64,000 nucleotides of DNA from Thiocystis violacea (GTDB lineage Bacteria; Pseudomonadota; Gammaproteobacteria; Chromatiales; Chromatiaceae). The position numbers were made by a program, and so were the translations under genes. Location: contig NZ_NRRG01000013.1 in NCBI RefSeq assembly GCF_016583575.1, forward strand, positions 32,324 to 96,323, written 5' to 3'. Positions 55,743-64,000 of this stretch are shown here, in pieces (within the stretch, counting starts at the first letter, position 1; the number at the start of each line of letters is the position of its first letter). The notes beneath the pieces are model-generated. The model was not told where the DNA came from. It did no database searches and worked only from the letters and a program-made list of their open reading frames with translations.

Positions 55743-56954
55743 TCACAAATTGAACATGGACTTCAGGGACTCCAGCACCTCGCCGCTCTCCGCCAGCTCC
55801 GCGATTGGCTCACCGGGCGGTGGCGGCATCAGCCCAAGGGTCTTGAACGCCGGAACCTCGGCGGCATTCGGCGTTTCACGGCCCTCGCTTTGCAGGGCGG
55901 CCCAACGGGCCAGCATGGCGATGCTCGTATAGTCGGGCGCCGGCGCTTGATAACCCCAGTCGCCGAAATGCTCCGCCACCGATACGAGATCGTCGCCCAG
56001 GCCCCAGTAGTTGATCACCAGGACGCCGGTAATGCCCGAAAGCTTGTCGACGAGCGACTGAACCAGCGGCAGTTGGGGGTTCGGCTCGCGCATCTCGACG
56101 AACTGGATGATGGGCACGGCGCCGATCCCGGACACCAGTCCAGCCAGCAGCGCCCGCTCACGATTGAGACATTTACGGATGTCCGAGATGATGTAGCCGA
56201 AGGCGGAGCAGAGCACGCTCTCCGCCCAGGCGGCCTCCATGGCGGTTCGGGTGACCTCGTGCTTGGCCAGGAAGGCCTGACGCAGCGCCAGATTCACCGC
56301 CAGCATCCGGGTGTTGCGAAAACCCAGCCGCACGACGGCGTCGCGAATCGTCTTGATCTCCTTCGAGGCCCGGAACAGCGGGCTGTTGGTGGCGTGCAGC
56401 AAGGCACCGGCGATGGTGCCGTCGCGCTGGATGATCTCGGTCAGCGCATCCAGACCGGCATCCGGATCGTTGGTGATTTCCTGGATCTTCAGGGCCACCT
56501 CGGGCCGCGCCGGAAGCACCAGCCGATTGTTGGTGATCAGGTGATAGAGCTCGGCCAGGAATTCGCCCTCGGTGGAGTCGAGATCGATATCACTCACCTC
56601 CAGGCTGGCCGAGAGCGCCTCCCCCAGCTTGGCCGCCGGGATTTTCATGAGCAGGCAGGGGGTTTCGGTGACCAGGCAGGCATCGGGCGCCGGGGCCTCG
56701 CCGAAGAGATCGATCGGCTCGCTGAGTCCCTGAAACGCCTGTAGCCGCTCGCCGGAGCCATTGGCCAGAAGCACCACATGCCCATCGACCAGGAAGGATC
56801 GGTCGGTCCGGACATCGACGGCCTTGACCCGCCGCTTGGGCGGAATCTCCTCGAACCGACAGATCCCCGAGAGCGTCGCTCGGGTGTCCTCGGCCAGATC
56901 CCGTGTCAGCTCGATTTCAGCCAGGAGGGAGAGTGCGTCCGATGTCTGCTGCAT
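55743..56954 (-). CDS. HDOD domain protein with N-terminal cNMP-like domain
   Basis: This 403-residue protein has a degenerate cyclic-nucleotide-binding-like barrel at the N-terminus (about 10-125; FLVDGHVVLLANG, LMKIPAAKL) followed by HDOD (about 130-340; PARPEVALKIQEI, LLHATNSPLF, RDAVVRLGFRNTRMLAVNLAL). It lacks the canonical HD metal residues, so it is probably a signalling scaffold. It is first of a pair with the HDOD gene downstream. Confidence 0.82.
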   Translation of the reverse strand: MQQTSDALSLLAEIELTRDLAEDTRATLSGICRFEEIPPKRRVKAVDVRTDRSFLVDGHVVLLANGSGERLQAFQGLSEPIDLFGEAPAPDACLVTETPCLLMKIPAAKLGEALSASLEVSDIDLDSTEGEFLAELYHLITNNRLVLPARPEVALKIQEITNDPDAGLDALTEIIQRDGTIAGALLHATNSPLFRASKEIKTIRDAVVRLGFRNTRMLAVNLALRQAFLAKHEVTRTAMEAAWAESVLCSAFGYIISDIRKCLNRERALLAGLVSGIGAVPIIQFVEMREPNPQLPLVQSLVDKLSGITGVLVINYWGLGDDLVSVAEHFGDWGYQAPAPDYTSIAMLARWAALQSEGRETPNAAEVPAFKTLGLMPPPPGEPIAELAESGEVLESLKSMFNL

Positions 56955-57103
56955 GGATGAATGGATTCCTTAGGAGAATTGGGCCGCTCGCATGCCTTAG
57001 TCTAGCAGCATCGATTCCCATTCTGGCGGCAATGCGACCGCCCCTTGTCGGGGATGTGACCAGGCCGACACATCGCCTCGGCGGCCCCATCCCGCCCATC
57101 GGA

Positions 57104-58081
57104 TCAGGCGAGGTCGCGATACGCCAGCAGGACATCCGCCGCCTCGCCCTGGGTTCCATCGGCGCGGGTGAAACGCCCGCTCTGGGCCACCTGATCGTAG
57201 AGATCGAGCGCCTTGCGGACATTCTGATGGCCCAGCTCGATCGCGGTCACATTGGCCTCGGCCAACGACTGGCTGACTTGCGAGCCTTCGGCCCCGACTT
57301 GAACCAGCCGCAAGCGCGCGAAAACCTCGTCGCCCTCGTCGATGCGGTTGTCGCCGTTCGAGTCGTGGCGTGCCAGCTCGGCGAAGCCATGGGCGGCGCC
57401 GTTCTGATCGCCGAACAACTCACGCCCATCGTCGATGCGACCGTTGTCGTTCCAGTCCAGCGCCAGAAACCAGCTATCGCCGCTGACCGTGCTCATCCGC
57501 TCGCTCCGGCCATCGCCATTGAGATCGAAGATGACCCCGGCCTCGATCCCCGTCGTCGCGATCCCGCCACCACCGAGATCGAGCACCAGGGGGTCGCCAA
57601 CCTGGACCGGCGCCGCGCCCCGGCTCATCTCCAGCGTCTGACCCTGGAAGCCCGTGAACGCGATACTCGCGTCTGTGCCACGCGCGGAGAATTCGAGGCG
57701 ACTCGCCGAGACCTGGGTCCAGGAGACCTGAAGATCGGATGTCCCGGCCGCCATGACGGCCGGATCCGGCTGGAGGTCGAGCGCGTCCGACACGAAGCCC
57801 TGGGAGGCATCGAGCCGCGCCGAGGATCCGGACGCCTGCCCACCGACCTGGACCTCCTCGGAATCCAGGGCGAAGGTCTTGCGCAGGATCTGATAGTCCA
57901 GATCATTTTCAAGCGCAATGGCGATTGCCGCCCCCAGATCCAGGGTATCGGCACTCTCCGGCACCGATTGAGGGGGACTGTCCGGGCGTCGGATATGGCG
58001 ATCCCGGACTTCGTCCGACTGACCCGAGGTCCGGGTCGCGGTCATCAGGGACATTCGGCTGGAGGAGGCTGTCAGGAACAT
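57104..58081 (-). CDS. EF-hand-like Ca2+-binding domain protein (RTX-associated type)
   Basis: This 325-residue protein begins without a signal peptide. Residues about 160-275 hold three Asp/Asn-rich loops: DLNGDGRSE, DWNDNGRIDDGRELFGDQ and DSNGDNRIDEGDE. These are typical of the domain placed beside RTX repeats in large secreted toxins and adhesins. Here it stands alone. The first 150 residues are not recognised. Export, if any, would need a non-classical route. PilZ and HDOD genes flank it. Confidence 0.7.
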   Translation of the reverse strand: MFLTASSSRMSLMTATRTSGQSDEVRDRHIRRPDSPPQSVPESADTLDLGAAIAIALENDLDYQILRKTFALDSEEVQVGGQASGSSARLDASQGFVSDALDLQPDPAVMAAGTSDLQVSWTQVSASRLEFSARGTDASIAFTGFQGQTLEMSRGAAPVQVGDPLVLDLGGGGIATTGIEAGVIFDLNGDGRSERMSTVSGDSWFLALDWNDNGRIDDGRELFGDQNGAAHGFAELARHDSNGDNRIDEGDEVFARLRLVQVGAEGSQVSQSLAEANVTAIELGHQNVRKALDLYDQVAQSGRFTRADGTQGEAADVLLAYRDLA

Positions 58082-58131
58082 CTTTGGTTACCTCGTTGAA
58101 CTCGACGCACCAGGTTTCGCAAGCCCGCCCG

Positions 58132-58425
58132 TCAGGAGGCCGGCGTCTCGTCGAACCGTATCGCGACTCCATCGTCGGTGTGGCGAACCACGGTGGCATC
58201 GACCAGGGGGGCGCCGTCGTCCCCGCCCAGTGGAATCGAGACCCTTACCCGCACCTGGGTGCCGATCGCCGGCCGATCGGTTGCCTCGAGCAGCAGCAAG
58301 ACGCCGCCATTGCTCAAATCCTCGGTCCGCACCACGCACGTTGGACAGTCCGGCCGATAGAGTTCGACCTCGACCTCGAAGGGAAGACGCGGATGGAGTC
58401 GTCTGTCGCTCACTAGGTTCATCAT
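58132..58425 (-). CDS. PilZ domain c-di-GMP receptor
   Basis: This 97-residue single PilZ domain has the c-di-GMP-binding motifs RRLHPR (R-x3-R) near residue 9 and DLSNGG ((D/N)-x-S-x2-G) around residue 37. It should report c-di-GMP levels to motility or surface-growth functions. Starts at 58425 or 58422 are both ATG. The long frame upstream of these is not PilZ-like. It lies near YjfB and two HDOD genes. Confidence 0.88.
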   Translation of the reverse strand: MMNLVSDRRLHPRLPFEVEVELYRPDCPTCVVRTEDLSNGGVLLLLEATDRPAIGTQVRVRVSIPLGGDDGAPLVDATVVRHTDDGVAIRFDETPAS

Positions 58426-58652
58426 TCGCCGCCGCGTTCCGTCATTGACCTTGACCGAAAAACGCACTGAACCAAAAAACCCGGACAACCGACGCTTTCG
58501 GTTATCTGGCCTGGCCGTGACCCTCGGCCAGCGGATGGACGCTTGACCGAAAACCGTGCTCCGTCGATGGACTCCCGCGCGCCCTTGCGATTCCAGCGAC
58601 GCGCATCCAGGCTCGTGAACCAGGCGCCCCCCATCGCGATCCCGCCGGCCAG

Positions 58653-58979
58653 TCATCCGTCCAGCACTGGATGCGTCAAGTTTTCCAGGTTCCAGAATTC
58701 AATGCCACGCAGGAATCCCGGCTCGACGGCGGTCACCAGGATCGTTGGCCGACCCCTGGCGTCACGCTCCAGGATCCAATGGTCGGGCAGGGAATCCAGG
58801 AGATGCCCACGGGAAAGCCCTCCGTCTTCCTGCCGGCACAGCCGGATTTCGCCTGTTTCCAGATGCCGGAAGGCCGGGAGGAACCCACTCACGAGACAGG
58901 CGGGATCCACTCCCCGCGATCCCGCGGCCATTGAATTTGGAAGGGTGACTGAAATGTCCCGGCTGAGCCGCATGGCCAA
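58653..58979 (-). CDS. Conserved-looking hypothetical protein, 108 residues
   Basis: I do not recognise this protein. It is globular in composition, with a C-terminal segment (LETGEIRLCRQEDGGLSRGHLLDSLPD...) that reads like a small domain and ends in the stop at 58653. The frame is not contradicted by a better one on either strand. A start at 58979 or a later ATG is possible. It sits between PilZ and YjfB on the same strand as PilZ. Confidence 0.5.
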   Translation of the reverse strand: MAMRLSRDISVTLPNSMAAGSRGVDPACLVSGFLPAFRHLETGEIRLCRQEDGGLSRGHLLDSLPDHWILERDARGRPTILVTAVEPGFLRGIEFWNLENLTHPVLDG

Positions 58980-59285
58980 AATCTCCTGATAGGATATATC
59001 GGGGTAACGGCCTCGCCATCCAGAACTTGAATTCGAACCGTAACGGAGGTAGACAGACTCGATGAGAGAAGGATTTTTTTAAACCGTGGCCTGGTCCACA
59101 ATAGAGGACGCGCGATCTGTACTAGGCTGTGAATGGGTAAGGACGTTCTGGTCAGCCTCCAGTTCCTTCCGGTTCCACTTGCATTCCAAGGGTGTCGTGG
59201 AAAAACATAGGCGAGTCCCCTGTCCACGGGCGCGCACGACAAGATTTCCGAGGCCAACCCTTCAGATGAAACGCGAGGTCACTCG
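58980..59285. other. AT-richer intergenic stretch before yjfB
   Basis: This 306-base region has lower GC than its surroundings, with a run of seven Ts at 59077-59083. It probably carries promoters for the divergent genes at 58979 and 59286. I see no clear sigma-54 (GG-N10-GC) or sigma-28 element and no repeat. Confidence 0.4.
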
Positions 59286-59489
59286 ATGGACGTATCATCC
59301 ACATCGGCCGTTGCCGGCTATGCCAGCGCCATGTCCGGCAGCAAAAGCGCGACCGACGTCGGTATCGCCATGCTGAACAAATCGCTGGACAACCAGGCCA
59401 AAACAGCGGAACAACTGATTGGAAGCGTCACCGAGACGTCCCAATCGCTCCAGGATCACCTGGGTCAGACCATCAACGTCACGGCTTGA
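59286..59489 (+). CDS. YjfB family putative motility protein
   Basis: This 67-residue protein has the YjfB pattern: MDVSSTSAVA start, ATDVGIAMLNKSLDNQAKTAEQLI in the middle and LGQTINVTA at the end. YjfB proteins are small and thought to be linked to motility; their biochemical role is unknown. A gagg box lies 9 bases before the ATG. It is single and convergent with the SprA-like gene. Confidence 0.85.
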   Translation: MDVSSTSAVAGYASAMSGSKSATDVGIAMLNKSLDNQAKTAEQLIGSVTETSQSLQDHLGQTINVTA

Positions 59490-59518
59490 CCTTCGCTTCT
59501 GAACGGATCGCCGCTCAA

Positions 59519-59560
59519 GGCGAATCGACTCAGGCGAATCGACTCAGGCGAATCGACTCA
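59519..59560. repeat. Perfect 14-bp tandem repeat, three copies
   Basis: Three exact head-to-tail copies of ggcgaatcgactca occupy 59519-59560. The third copy lies inside the end of the SprA-like gene, and the end of the second supplies its stop codon (59544-59546). Since 14 is not a multiple of 3, copy-number change would alter the C-terminus. Confidence 0.95.
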
Positions 59561-60281
59561 GACCAGTCGCGATCGGAGCGGCGAAGAAACCGGCGATCCG
59601 CTCTTCCAGACGTTCCCGCGCTCCATTAATCCCACTGGCGTCCGCGCCGACCTGACCGGAGGACGCCTCGACGGCGCCCTCCCGCTCGACGTCCCGTGAG
59701 CCGGGCGTCTTTTGTTGCGTCATCGCCTCACTCACTGCGTCCCGCTCCTCCCGGAGCGCCTGTTGCGCGTCTGCCTCCATGGATTGGGCCGCGGCCGCGA
59801 CACTCTGGTCCTGCCCCGAGGGATTGGCCGGCGCCATGGCGGCCCGGATGATGGCGCGCGCCTTTTGAAGATTGCCGGCGGGGTCGCCCGAGTCCATTGA
59901 GGTATCGATGCCGACCTCGCCGCCAATCGCGTAGCGCTTGCCGTCCGGACCCTGCTGATAGCTGTAGCTCGGACCGCTGGTGATATGTCCCCCGCCAGCC
60001 GCGAGATGCGCCTGTTCATGGGCGCGCACCTCGGCATCGCGCACCTTCAACTGGGCGATCACGTTTTGCTCTTCCGACGAGAGCGCCTGCTCGCCTCCAC
60101 CCTCGGTCGCGGCTCCATCACCCTCGGCCGCTTCCGTCTCGGCGACGGCCCTCGGTTCCTCGACGTCGCGCTCCGGATCGAGATCGGACGTGGGCGCCGA
60201 AGTGGGCACGGCCTCGCCCGACACGTCCGGGCGGCGCATCTGGAGATGGGGTGTCGTGCTGATGACGGAATGAATTTCCAC
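59544..60281 (-). CDS. SprA-related putative metalloprotease (HEQAH)
   Basis: This 245-residue protein has a low-complexity acidic N-terminus (1-75), then the zinc-protease-like motif HEQAH within RAHEQAHLAAGG, and GPSYSYQQGPDGKRYAIGGEVGID, which matches the SprA-related family (putative metalloprotease CJM1_0395-type). Family members are often near flagellar or surface genes. No signal peptide is evident. The C-terminus is Ala/Gln-rich and overlaps the tandem repeat. Confidence 0.85.
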   Translation of the reverse strand: MEIHSVISTTPHLQMRRPDVSGEAVPTSAPTSDLDPERDVEEPRAVAETEAAEGDGAATEGGGEQALSSEEQNVIAQLKVRDAEVRAHEQAHLAAGGGHITSGPSYSYQQGPDGKRYAIGGEVGIDTSMDSGDPAGNLQKARAIIRAAMAPANPSGQDQSVAAAAQSMEADAQQALREERDAVSEAMTQQKTPGSRDVEREGAVEASSGQVGADASGINGARERLEERIAGFFAAPIATGLSRFA

Positions 60282-60508
60282 GAGAAAAGCCTTGCTTCTT
60301 TCTCCCTATGGAGAGCGGTCAGCCATCCGCGGCCAGCCGCTTAGGTGCACGAGCAACAACGGCCCAATCCGTCCAATCGCCGACGGATCCTGGTTGGACT
60401 CATGCACAAGTCTAGCGGCTAACGCAAGCCAGTACCGGACGAGGATCTGGCTTTGTGACCCATGTCCCAGCATCGACCCGGCCGGCCATGACAGGCGCTC
60501 TTGGCCCA

Positions 60509-61321
60509 CTACCGCGACGGCGCCACGCCACGCAGCGCGGCCAGGCGCTCGGCGGTCAGTGCCGACCACTTGTCGAAGGCGTTTCTCGCATAGGACCAGC
60601 TCTGGAACGAGTTGACGTACCCGCTCGCCCAGGTCTGGGCCGCGCCCGCGGCCCCCGAATCCAGGTCCGCCGCGTATTTGCGTCCGATCTGGGTATCGCG
60701 GCACTCGGCGAGAATGGCCCCGTTCGCCGTGTCGATGAGCTGCATTTCCATGCCGGTCTCGCCAAGATAGGGCGTGGATCCGGCGGGTCGACCCGTGGCC
60801 ACGCCGGAACCGGCTTCAGCCACGAAGGCGTAGGGGATCACCGTGCCGGTCACGCTTCGGGTGACATCGGTCGGAACGAGATTCGTCAGCGCGATGCGTA
60901 GCCCAAGCACCCCCGGCCCCGGTTTCTCGACCACCTGCATGCGCGGCTTGAGCGCCTTCGTCATCGAGTCGTGGAAATAGTCGGTCAGCGTCTTGAGATC
61001 GGTCGGATCGATCCCCTGCTGCTGACCGGGCTTGAGGCTCACCCGCATGCGCGCGATCAGCACCTTGTCGAATTTCTTGGCATCGAGGTCGGGCTGGCGC
61101 CAGCACTGGACGCCCTCGGTCCAGGGCACGGGCGCCAGTCGCGCATAATTCGTCAGGAATCCGCTCTGGGTCAGACGGGTTGGATCACTGGCGGTCACGC
61201 TCGCGCCGCTGCCAAAGAGCGCGGGGTTCGTCGAAGCGCAGCCGCCGACGAGAACGGCCGAGGCCAGGGCAAGGCCCCGAAGCAAACGGGTGGTATTGGC
61301 ATGCTGATCTGTCATGGTCAT
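60509..61321 (-). CDS. DUF3313 lipoprotein
   Basis: This 270-residue lipoprotein has lipobox LVGGC (Cys28) after a basic, hydrophobic signal peptide. The rest follows the DUF3313 pattern: SGFLTNYARLAP near the N-terminus, KFDKVLIARMRV, LTDYFHDSMTKAL and GRKYAADL. The family has no proven function; several members are envelope stress or adaptation lipoproteins. It is the last gene of a minus-strand cluster with DUF900 and an outer-membrane barrel. Confidence 0.85.
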   Translation of the reverse strand: MTMTDQHANTTRLLRGLALASAVLVGGCASTNPALFGSGASVTASDPTRLTQSGFLTNYARLAPVPWTEGVQCWRQPDLDAKKFDKVLIARMRVSLKPGQQQGIDPTDLKTLTDYFHDSMTKALKPRMQVVEKPGPGVLGLRIALTNLVPTDVTRSVTGTVIPYAFVAEAGSGVATGRPAGSTPYLGETGMEMQLIDTANGAILAECRDTQIGRKYAADLDSGAAGAAQTWASGYVNSFQSWSYARNAFDKWSALTAERLAALRGVAPSR

Positions 61322-61403
61322 GGCTCTTGGAGTTGAAATCGTCGGGTCTTCTGGTGTCGTTCAAATCGTGCGCCCGGTCGCGTCTGGATGAACCGGTCGC
61401 GGC

Positions 61404-62750
61404 TCACTTCAGCGCCTGGCCTCCAGCCTGCCCATCGGCCGGAAACCGCCAGGTGACCGGCCCGGTCTTGATCAGCTCGCGTCCCGGCGCTCCCAACGGT
61501 CTGCCGAAGCGTACCAACTGGATCAGGTCCGAGCTGACCGTGGAATTGGTGGTGAAGTAGGAATGACCGAAGAGATCGGTGCGCTTGCCTTCGTAGGAAA
61601 TCAGGTCGATCCGCCCGATCGTTTCGAAGTAACGTTGGGCCTTTTCGGAGATATCCTCGGGGCGCAGTTGCCCCACCCGGTTGCGACTGCGGAAGAGGAT
61701 CCGCGAGACCAGGAGCGCCCGGTCATCCGGGGAGGCATAGATGGTCAGTCGCCCATTCAGGATGCGCGGCAGTCGTCCCTCCGGCCACACGGTGACCAGA
61801 TCCGGATCCGACAGCAGGCCCGTGATCTGCTGACCGGCAATATCCACGTCGATGTCCGGGGAGAGCAGGACCAGGTTGTCGATATGGTAGAGATTCACCG
61901 GCTCCTTGCCGGCGGCGATGGCCTCCAGCGCCAGCTCGCGCACGGCCTTGAGGGTGAGCGCGGTGCCGCGACTATGGGCCAGGATTTGCAGCCGTTCCAG
62001 TCCGGGGGTCGCCGCGATGGTGCGAATGGCCCGCTTGAGATGCTCGACCGCGTAATCCGCGGACTCGGTGGTTGTGGTATAGGAGGTCAGGAAGTTGCCG
62101 GTCGTGGAAGCGGGCCAGGTGAAGAAGGCGCAGACGTGCTCCCGGCCCAAAAAATGGCATAGCTCCGCCGTGGTGAAGGCGGCGGTGTCGAAGGTCTCGT
62201 TGAACCCATGTACGTAGAGCAGAACTTCTTTCCTCGGTGCCGCCGCGAGTCGGCGCTGGACCTCGCCCTGAAGGTTCGCCTTGATCGCGGCATGGCGTTC
62301 AAGCTCGGCCCGGTCGCGCAGGAGCACCCCATCCGCAATCCGATTCAATCGATAGGGCTCGTCGGGAAAGACCCCCAGCTCCCGCACCTGGCCCAACTCC
62401 AGATCGATGACCTGGGTACGCTTGGCGAGCTGGCTCTGCGCGCGCAGCGTCTCCCAATCGAGCGTCGGTACCAGACGCACCTGGGCGGTGCCGAAGCTGA
62501 TGTGGCGCGCCCGTTCCTGGCCATAGAGCGAGGTGCTCTCAGGCATCGTCTCCTGGGCGCGGTCGGTGATGTAGAGCAGGTCCACATCCGGATTCATTCG
62601 TGCCTGCGTGGACGGGTCGAAGAGCGTTTTTCCGCCAGGGAGCTGGTAAAGCAAGGGCGTGGGCATCAGCGGGCGGCCGCCGGAGGCGCAGCCACCGAGC
62701 AGAACCAGGGCAAACAGGATGGCGGCGGTGTCGAGGAGTCGGCGCGGCAT
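61404..62750 (-). CDS. DUF900 alpha/beta-hydrolase lipoprotein
   Basis: This 448-residue protein has lipobox LLGGC (Cys21) and an alpha/beta-hydrolase fold: YVHGFNETFD oxyanion-hole region and the nucleophile elbow LAHSRGT around residue 260. It matches DUF900, whose members are predicted esterase/lipase-like hydrolases of unknown substrate. Lipid anchoring places it at the periplasmic face of a membrane. It lies between the DUF3313 lipoprotein and the OM barrel. Confidence 0.87.
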   Translation of the reverse strand: MPRRLLDTAAILFALVLLGGCASGGRPLMPTPLLYQLPGGKTLFDPSTQARMNPDVDLLYITDRAQETMPESTSLYGQERARHISFGTAQVRLVPTLDWETLRAQSQLAKRTQVIDLELGQVRELGVFPDEPYRLNRIADGVLLRDRAELERHAAIKANLQGEVQRRLAAAPRKEVLLYVHGFNETFDTAAFTTAELCHFLGREHVCAFFTWPASTTGNFLTSYTTTTESADYAVEHLKRAIRTIAATPGLERLQILAHSRGTALTLKAVRELALEAIAAGKEPVNLYHIDNLVLLSPDIDVDIAGQQITGLLSDPDLVTVWPEGRLPRILNGRLTIYASPDDRALLVSRILFRSRNRVGQLRPEDISEKAQRYFETIGRIDLISYEGKRTDLFGHSYFTTNSTVSSDLIQLVRFGRPLGAPGRELIKTGPVTWRFPADGQAGGQALK

Positions 62751-62824
62751 GATGTGGATACCTGGGGTTTAGGGTCAGAGTCATGGCTCGGTGTGTCGCG
62801 ACAGGCTGGGCGGACGATGCCCCG

Positions 62825-63766
62825 CTAGAGTCCGCCACCCCATCGGTACTGCCAGGCGATTCCGATCAGATCATAGTTGTTTCCCGTGAGCGCGGACACC
62901 CCGCTGCTCGCGTACAGCTTGATCGAATGACGGGGGTCGATGGGCAGCGCCAGTGTCCCGCCCACGCGCCAGTTTTCCTGCCGATCATCGTTCTGGATAC
63001 CGTTCAGCGTGGTGCGACCACCGCTGAAATGCGTGGCGTCGAGCGAGGCCCAAAGGCCCGACCTGAAGCCATAAATCAGATGCGCCTGCGCGGAATAGAG
63101 CGGATCCTGCGTCCGCCGGTTGCCGCCGTAAAAATCCCGGTTCTCCGTGAACAGCGTGGCCGCCGCGCTCAGTTCGAGTGTCCAGGAGCCGATCGCCTTG
63201 GAGACGCCGAACTCCGGTTTGAGGCTCCAGCGGCTCATGCCGATATTGATCAGCCGGCTCGCGTCATATTGACCCCAGGGCACCGACACTTGCAGGCTCG
63301 CGCCGACAATCACGTCCTGCCGGTACGCCTTGAATTCCTTGAGCCTGAGCGCGGGCGCCCCGTACAGATTCACCGAGAAGCGTAACTTGGGATCGGCGAA
63401 TCCATCGACGACGCGCTCCAGCGGTTGGTCGCGATAGTCCGCCGATCCGGAGAGCCAGGCGTGGGGAACGATGGCATCGAACTTCGCGGATTTGCCCCAG
63501 ACGTCGAGCACGCGGGCGTAGGCGAGGACCATGCTGGAGGTTTCGAGCCGCGGGTTCTTGACCGGCAACGCCGGATCGAAGGCGATACCGCCGCGCGTAT
63601 AGGCGTAACCCGCGATCAGAAAATTCACGCCGACCGGCGCGTTCGAGAAGGCGCGCGGCTCGATGTCCTGGGCCGGCGCGGGGCTGATCCCCAAGAGCAG
63701 GACGCTCCCGCCGGCGATACCCAGCCGGCGGGGTCTTGACTGAATGTGTCGGCCAGACCAGTCCAT
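62825..63766 (-). CDS. Outer-membrane beta-barrel, MetA-pathway phenol-degradation type
   Basis: This 313-residue protein from an ATG at 63766 has a signal peptide (about 1-32). Amphipathic strands continue through the rest, including the NFLIAGYAYTRGG start, PWGQYDASRLINIG and a terminal Tyr-rich strand ending YRWGGGL. This is the PF13557-type transporter barrel, often named for phenol degradation but with no firm substrate. The frame is open to 63883. The envelope cluster context suggests transport of a hydrophobic compound. Confidence 0.8.
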   Translation of the reverse strand: MDWSGRHIQSRPRRLGIAGGSVLLLGISPAPAQDIEPRAFSNAPVGVNFLIAGYAYTRGGIAFDPALPVKNPRLETSSMVLAYARVLDVWGKSAKFDAIVPHAWLSGSADYRDQPLERVVDGFADPKLRFSVNLYGAPALRLKEFKAYRQDVIVGASLQVSVPWGQYDASRLINIGMSRWSLKPEFGVSKAIGSWTLELSAAATLFTENRDFYGGNRRTQDPLYSAQAHLIYGFRSGLWASLDATHFSGGRTTLNGIQNDDRQENWRVGGTLALPIDPRHSIKLYASSGVSALTGNNYDLIGIAWQYRWGGGL

Positions 63767-63879
63767 GCATCGATCACTCTTAAACCGCGTCGGCGCCGAC
63801 GTTCGTCGGTCGCCCTGCGGTTGAAAATGAGCACGGTTCCATCGCGATCGTCTCCCGGTGTTCGTGGGCAGTCGCCGCC

Positions 63880-64000
63880 TCAATGCCCGCCCAGGACCAG
63901 GGTCTGGATTGGCAGCAGCAGGGCCTGGATGCGCAGGATCATGGCATGCACCAGGCCGACCGTGTCGATGGCATGCAGCCCGAAGCGGCGCCAGAAACCG
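63880..64000 (-). CDS. C-terminal end of a membrane protein (partial, runs off the window)
   Basis: The last 39 codons on the minus strand end at a stop at 63880-63882. The visible part (GFWRRFGLHAIDTVGLVHAM...) contains a hydrophobic Leu/Ile-rich segment and ends LGGH. It is too short to classify. It would be the first visible gene of the envelope cluster, 113 bases before the OM barrel. Confidence 0.5.
   Translation of the reverse strand, partial: GFWRRFGLHAIDTVGLVHAMILRIQALLLPIQTLVLGGH

Overview
The window looks like an ordinary stretch of chromosome from a GC-rich gammaproteobacterium. The gene pairs point that way: fkpB-ispH, rluD/bamD divergent, P-II next to nadE, sucCD, PilS-PilR, ArgA, a Zur-linked ZnuBC operon, and NspC-type spermidine synthesis. 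A HybE/HupJ hydrogenase chaperone, an eight-heme cytochrome c and several short dispersed palindromes fit a sulfur- or hydrogen-oxidising relative of the Chromatiales (purple sulfur bacteria). That last placement is inference; no photosynthesis gene is present. Coding density is high and most genes sit in tight, often overlapping, operons.

Layout. 1-7 kb: a small-molecule kinase/ATPase fusion, a small membrane protein, rimO, a 45-residue Cys-rich membrane peptide, fkpB, ispH, thiO. 6.7-8.9 kb: palindromic repeats, tRNA-Ser(UGA), and a decayed IS3-family element with both inverted ends still readable, lodged in the remains of another gene. 9.1-11.8 kb: two overlapping CNNM/HlyC paralogues. 11.8-18.4 kb (minus): rluD, pgeF, a GcvR-like ACT protein, def, prc, gshA. 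18.5-23.6 kb: bamD, glnB, nadE, sucCD. 23.8-34.7 kb (plus): pilS, pilR, argA, an MscK-type channel, ppx and an SCP2 protein. 34.7-41.0 kb (minus): an octaheme cytochrome with TPRs, gloA, a receiver-HDOD regulator, and a three-gene overlapping operon of a pterin-synthase-family protein plus two SDRs. 41.1-45.0 kb: a Ca2+/Na+ antiporter and the operon znuC-znuB-zur-DUF2796. 45.1-48.4 kb: a polyprenol/phytol-kinase-like membrane protein, a diguanylate cyclase, a GDT1-type exporter and HybE. 48.5-53.4 kb (minus): nspC, carboxyspermidine dehydrogenase and a PLP decarboxylase, a complete carboxyspermidine route to spermidine. 53.5-59.5 kb: PhoU, two HDOD proteins, an EF-hand/RTX-type domain protein, PilZ, a small unknown and YjfB. 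59.5-64 kb: a SprA-related putative metalloprotease, then a cell-envelope cluster of DUF3313 lipoprotein, DUF900 lipoprotein hydrolase, outer-membrane barrel and a truncated last gene.

Most of the window is housekeeping. The parts that deserve a second look are the pterin-synthase/SDR operon with an E-x2-HGH signature (39.0-41.0 kb), the histidine-free ZrgA-like protein in a zinc operon that lacks znuA (42.3-44.9 kb), the octaheme-TPR cytochrome (34.7-37.0 kb), the H-Asn substitution in the PilS H-box (24.88 kb), and the uncharacterised envelope cluster at the right end.
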